NCBI GenBank assembly: GCA_010015675.1
Contig: ML977022.1
Coordinates: 15,036-26,137, forward strand
Direction of reading: 5' to 3'
Source of the DNA: Byssothecium circinans
Lineage: Eukaryota > Ascomycota > Dothideomycetes > Pleosporales > Massarinaceae
Length of the DNA: 11,102 nt
Below are positions 7,614 through 11,102 of the stretch, piece after piece. The position numbers and the translations under genes were made by a program. The notes below the pieces were generated by a model that saw nothing but the letters and a program-made list of their open reading frames with translations, was not told where the DNA came from and did not search any database. Numbering within the stretch: position 1 is the first letter of the stretch; each line of letters opens with the position of its first letter.

Positions 7614-8131
7614 GGCTAAACTCGGCCCTACTTAGTAACGTACATCTGCAAGCAAATTGTATGCATAAGCCTGTTTGAGGAAACAGGTGTGAACATGCGC
7701 TAAAATAACCAATCTACACATTGTACTTACTGCATGACCCCGCCCAGGCGTATTTTACTCTTTGATAATATATATTAAACCCCTCAGTCACACCAAGGCG
7801 TAAGTGCCCGTCCGGTCGCATAAACTCGCTCGGTATAAATTTAGCGCGACGGTATTACTTGTTTCACAACCTTGGAACATCGTTTGCGATATTAAACATA
7901 GATTAGTTGATCTGGAGATTTTCGCCACTTGCATCTTGGTGACAGCTTGGCAGGGCCCTGCTAACAACCGGGTCTTCGTATAAATGCAGAAGATCTCATC
8001 CATTTCCTCACCCAGAGCCAACTCGGTCTTTTCTCTCATCACCACAGTCCAAACAGCTCTTGCTTTTGCACGCAGTTTTTCGTTCAACCGTAACGTTCGC
8101 AACATCTATATCCCTCAACTTACCAATCACG
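7614..8131. other. Intergenic and promoter region of the secreted-protein gene
   Basis: No other gene seen. A perfect 7-bp-stem hairpin, CCTGTTT-GAGG-AAACAGG, lies at 7670-7687. Two TATAAAT sequences occur (7834-7840 and 7979-7985). The stretch from 7995 onward is rich in C and T, as in many fungal transcript leaders. Confidence 0.45.
7979..7985 (+). promoter_or_regulatory. Likely TATA box of the secreted-protein gene
   Basis: TATAAAT lies about 150 bp upstream of the start codon at 8132 and is followed by a pyrimidine-rich stretch. A second TATAAAT at 7834 is less well placed. Confidence 0.45.
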
Positions 8132-8762
8132 ATGCGTTCATTCGTCGCTATTGCCGCCTTCCTCCCAGCCGCATTGGCATGGAACTCTAAGATCTGCAAT
8201 GGTGCAGGAGGTTGTGTTGGAACTTCCTGGGCAGTCGAAGACCCGTTCAGGTGCCCCGATAGTACCAGGTTGAACACGCAACAAACGGCCTCGAACGAGA
8301 TCGATGCTAGTAATGGTTCCTACGAGATTGTCACCAAGGCCGAGTTCCCTAAGTCGTGCTTGAGGGGTGTGACTCCCAAGGATACGGATGTTCTTGTTGT
8401 GAGTTTGATTCTCGAGAAAGATTCGAAAGATTGGTACTCATACCAACAGGTTCACACCACCGAGTTCAAGCAGAGGATGTATATCTTCTTGGCCGAGACA
8501 TGCACGGAGACGAACCCTATCGCGGACTGCTACAACCATTACCCCAATCCGTCCTCGTAAGTGCTCATCACACTTACACCTGCCGCGTGCTCTGCTAATT
8601 CGCGATTGTAGGGCCACTCTCTGCCAGCTGGTCGATACTAGTGGCCGAGACTGTGTTATGAACCCGAGTGCTGGCGAGTGTGAAAGGTGGGGAACTTCTG
8701 CTGGGCGTGACCATTGCGAAGGATGGACTCCTGACCAGGTGGAGACTCCTACGTCCTCTTAG
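8132..8762 (+). CDS. Small secreted cysteine-rich protein (candidate effector)
   Basis: Exons are 8132-8556 and 8612-8762, giving 191 residues and ending in TAG. The 55-nt intron has a GTAAGT donor, a GCTAATT branch site and a TAG acceptor, and joins the frame cleanly through a split Ser codon. The start at 8132 has A at -3 and opens directly with a signal peptide, MRSFVAIAAFLPAALA, probably cut before Trp17. An in-frame ATG at 8060 would bury that signal behind 24 residues. The mature part has ten cysteines (22, 28, 41, 76, 124, 133, 146, 156, 165, 177), consistent with five disulfide bonds, one N-glycosylation site at Asn61, and no membrane segment. I do not recognise a domain. Size, secretion and cysteine content fit the loose class of fungal secreted effectors, but an apoplastic or cell-wall role is equally open. 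Confidence 0.78.
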
Positions 8763-9348
8763 AGCGTAGCTGAGAGTCAGTTGACTCAATGAGGTTGTCA
8801 TTGATGGGTGTTGCTTTTTAAAGTGTATATAGTGCGTGTTAGGAGGTCATGCCACTTCTGCGTCACTTGGAGCATTTGAAAATTTGTTTCTCCGAGCGTT
8901 TCGCAAAATGGGTTCGTAGAAACTACTCGATTTGTCCTTCTTTTACTTAGCGCCTGCTTGCAGGATTTCGGAAATTTTTCATGAACTTACGACACTCCAT
9001 ATGCCCTCATCAAAAACTTGCAATATTGTACCCATTCCGAGACCAGCGAGCTTATGAGCAAGAAGGGAATGTTAGTCCAGTGAGCTGTGCATCCTTTTTC
9101 TGAATTGAATTGCTTAATTATTCCGCTTCTTAGATTACTGGAGGAACAAACAAGTATTGCGTTCTCATCCCTCGCGGGGCCCGTTTGTTGGTAAACAACT
9201 GCTGTTTGATGGACCAGGGAATGGGATCGCTCGGGTTCCTGTTTCGTTCGAGATACTTGAGGAGCACACAGAGCTCAAAAGGAAACTCCCTTGAATTGTT
9301 GAAGAAATGCTTCGAAATGTGAACAAGCGAGCGCGGGAGGGTGGGGGT
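8763..9348. other. Intergenic region with no supported gene
   Basis: It holds the 3' untranslated region of the secreted-protein gene and spacer sequence. No canonical AATAAA was seen near the stop. A minus-strand open frame around 9165-9476 overlaps the transposon end and has no recognisable features. Confidence 0.4.
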
Positions 9349-9378
9349 GAATGGTACCGGGTGCTAGCACCACCATTC
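9349..9378. repeat. Imperfect inverted repeat centred on GGTGCTAGCACC
   Basis: A perfect 12-bp palindrome GGTGCTAGCACC (9360-9371) is extended by GAATGGT (9349-9355) pairing with ACCATTC (9372-9378), with four unpaired bases on the left side. It lies about 40 bp outside the probable transposon end. Confidence 0.6.
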
Positions 9379-9414
9379 AGCCCTAGCGGAAGCCAGTGCG
9401 GTACCCTGGCGCCC

Positions 9415-9448
9415 GGCGTAACGAGCCACTCGGCGTAGTGAGCCACCC
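9415..9448. repeat. Two tandem 17-bp units at the probable Fot1/pogo element end
   Basis: GGCGTAACGAGCCACTC (9415-9431) is followed directly by GGCGTAGTGAGCCACCC (9432-9448). Repeated GTAACGAGCCAC-like units are what I would expect in the terminal repeat of a fungal Fot1/pogo element, as transposase binding sites. The other end is outside the window, so inverted-repeat status cannot be checked here. Confidence 0.6.
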
Positions 9449-11102
9449 CACCACGACAACAACCAAACTTCAACACGCGATAACTCTACCAATATGAGCT
9501 CAATTGAGGCTGCGCTTGCAGCTCTAGAGTTGCTAAAGCCTAGAGAGAAGTTTAGCTATCGTCAAATTGCAGCAGAGTATCACTGTAATCGTACAACGCT
9601 CGCGTGGAGGCACCAGGGCGTCCAAGCCTCATGCAGCACCAAAGCAGAAAACCAGCAAGCTCTCCACCCCCAGCAGGAGCTAGAGCTCCTACGCTATATT
9701 GAGCGCCTTACAAGACAAGGTCTACCTCCTACACGGCCTATGATACGACGCTTTGCCTCAGATATCGCGAAAAAAGAGCTTGGAAAAGGCTGGGTTGATT
9801 GATATATTGAGCGACACCAGGTCGATCTTATCTCACGCTGGGCGACTGGGATCGATCGCTCGCGCCACCAGGCTAACTCTTAGTTAAAGTATAGCCTCTA
9901 CTTCGAGCTTCTACGCAGCAAGCTCAGCTAATACGATATAGAGCCTCGCAATACGTACAATATGGATGAGAAGGGCTTTATGCTAGGAGTGCTTACTCGC
10001 TCAAAACGGGTGTTCAGTAGGAGGCTATATGAGGAGGGGAAGATTAAGGCTCACATCCAGGATGGCTCACGAGAGTGGATAACGCTGCTGGCCTGTATAT
10101 GCGCTGATGGATCTCGCCTTAAGCCAAGCCTCATATATCAATCAGCCTCAGGCTCGCTCCAGGACTCGTGGCTGCAGGCCTTTGATCCTGACGATCATCG
10201 AGCTCGCTTTGCCTCCTCACCCTCAGGCTGGACGAACAATGAGATAGGCCTAGCCTGGCTAAAGCAGGTGTTTGATCCCTCCACTAAGGCCAAGGCAGGC
10301 CGATCTCATCGATTACTCATTCTTGATGGCCATGGATCTCACCTCACGATGGATTTTATTAAGTACTGCGATAGGAACAGGATCCTCCTTGCAATCTATC
10401 CTCCTCACTCAACCCACACGCTCCAGCCGCTTGACGTCGTCATGTTCAAGCCTCTCTCATCAGCCTACTCAGGCCAGGTAGCAGCCTTCATGGAGAGGCG
10501 CCAAGGGCTCACTTTAATAAGCAAGAGAGACTTCTATCCCATGTTTATGGCTGCCTGGGAGGCCTCATTCAAGGAGAAGACTATACTTAAGGCTTTTAAG
10601 GCAACTGGCCTCTCACCTCTTGAACCAGAGGTGATACTCAAGAGATTCAATAGCCAGCCTATACAGGGCAGCTCGAGCGATAGCGACTCCTCAGCCTTGA
10701 GCGCCTCTGATTAGAGGAAGATTAGGCAGCTGGTTGATCGCGCTGTAGCTGATAGAGACTAGAGAAAGATCTCAAAGCTCAACCAGATGATCCACCAACT
10801 CTCGATCAGATCAGTACTAGCTGAGCATGAGAATGTGAGACTTAAGGAGGCTCTCATCAACGAGAGGCAGCGTAGAAAGCGAGGCAGAGCCCTGCCTCTA
10901 GAGGCAGAGGAGGAGTATCACGGTGGAGCTGTATTCTGGTCCCCAAGGAAGGTGAAGGAGGCACGTGATCGCCAGCACCAACAAGGGCTTAAGGAGGAGC
11001 AACTACAACAGCAGAAAGCTGAGGCAGCTCGCCTACGTGAGGAGCAGAGGCAGGAGAAACTCCAGGCAGTTGAGGCAAGGCGTGCAGCAAGGGCAGCAGC
11101 TC
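9421..11102 (+). mobile_element. Fot1/pogo-type DNA transposon, truncated by window end (inactivated)
   Basis: The left end is placed at the TA (9419-9420) before ACGAGCCACTC, 73 bp before the transposase ATG; this boundary is inferred. The right end is beyond the window. The element carries one transposase frame of at least 536 codons with no frameshift but five stops. It is unrelated to the two Tc1/mariner copies, except that both belong to the same superfamily of TA-targeting DDE transposons. Confidence 0.85.
9494..11102 (+). pseudogene. Fot1/pogo-like DD35D transposase remnant, five in-frame stops, 3' end outside window
   Basis: From ATG at 9494 one frame continues to the window edge. 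Residues about 1-45 form a Psq-type helix-turn-helix (SSIEAALAALELLKPREKFS), and about 60-125 a CENP-B-type DNA-binding domain containing RQGLPPTRPMIRRFA and GKGWVD. The DDE core follows: YNMDEKGF, LLILDGHGSH and THTLQPLDVV, with 35 residues between the last two Asp, the DD35D spacing of Fot1. After about codon 406 comes a Ser/Asp-rich linker, then a charged, Glu/Gln/Arg-rich tail likely to form a coiled coil and containing EEEYHGGAVFWSPRKV. Stops: TGA 9800-9802, TAG 9881-9883, TAA 9929-9931, TAG 10712-10714 and TAG 10760-10762. By recalled family pattern the first replaces Arg (CGA), the third probably Gln, and the fourth Trp (SDWRKI). The catalytic block 9962-10711 is uninterrupted, but it would lack DNA binding. 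Confidence 0.92.

Noticed and set aside
9335..9348. Possible G-quadruplex (GGGAGGGTGGGGG)
   Set aside because: Only three separable G-tracts of three or more are present, so a standard four-tract structure is not supported.
9962..10714. Stand-alone 250-codon DDE protein gene
   Set aside because: It is in frame with upstream and downstream remnants of one transposase and is bounded by premature stops.
78..11102. Reassigned TAG codon or programmed readthrough to explain the many TAGs
   Set aside because: The stops differ between the two Tc1-type copies at positions where the other copy keeps Trp, TAA and TGA also occur, and the secreted-protein gene itself ends in TAG; mutation explains this better.

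Overview
The window looks like nuclear DNA of a filamentous ascomycete (Pezizomycotina). The evidence is short GT..AG introns of 49-125 nt with fungal branch sites, a secreted cysteine-rich protein gene, a fungus-specific transmembrane protein gene, and DNA transposons of the Tc1/mariner and Fot1/pogo types. Many stop codons in the transposons are what C-to-T change at CpA would produce (CAG/CAA/TGG to TAG/TAA), the usual trace of repeat-induced point mutation (RIP). I cannot name the species.

Layout, left to right: (1) 78-906, minus strand, a decayed host gene with one clean intron and three in-frame TAG stops. (2) 1030-1804, a gene-poor spacer. (3) 1805-3079, a minus-strand Tc1/mariner element (copy A) with a 344-codon transposase frame broken by five stops. 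(4) 3618-5882, plus strand, a four-exon gene for a 679-residue multi-pass membrane protein of a fungal family of unknown function. (5) 6315-7611, a plus-strand element of the same Tc1/mariner family (copy B), with the same 344-codon frame and only one stop. (6) 8132-8762, a two-exon gene for a 191-residue secreted protein with ten cysteines after the signal peptide. (7) From about 9421 to the window edge, a Fot1/pogo-like element with a DD35D transposase frame broken by five stops and cut by the window end.

How the parts relate: copies A and B lie in opposite orientation around the membrane-protein gene, each flanked by its own TA dinucleotides, so they are best read as two separate insertions. 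The two transposase frames have identical length and about 77% protein identity by hand alignment. Their differences are concentrated in the DNA-binding region and in one stretch just before the catalytic core. Each element's two ends share an inner terminal-repeat block that the other element lacks. The host genes show no shared pathway; the window reads as a transposon-rich accessory region with a candidate effector and a membrane protein between the elements. I found no RNA gene, CRISPR array, operon or convincing new multi-gene system.
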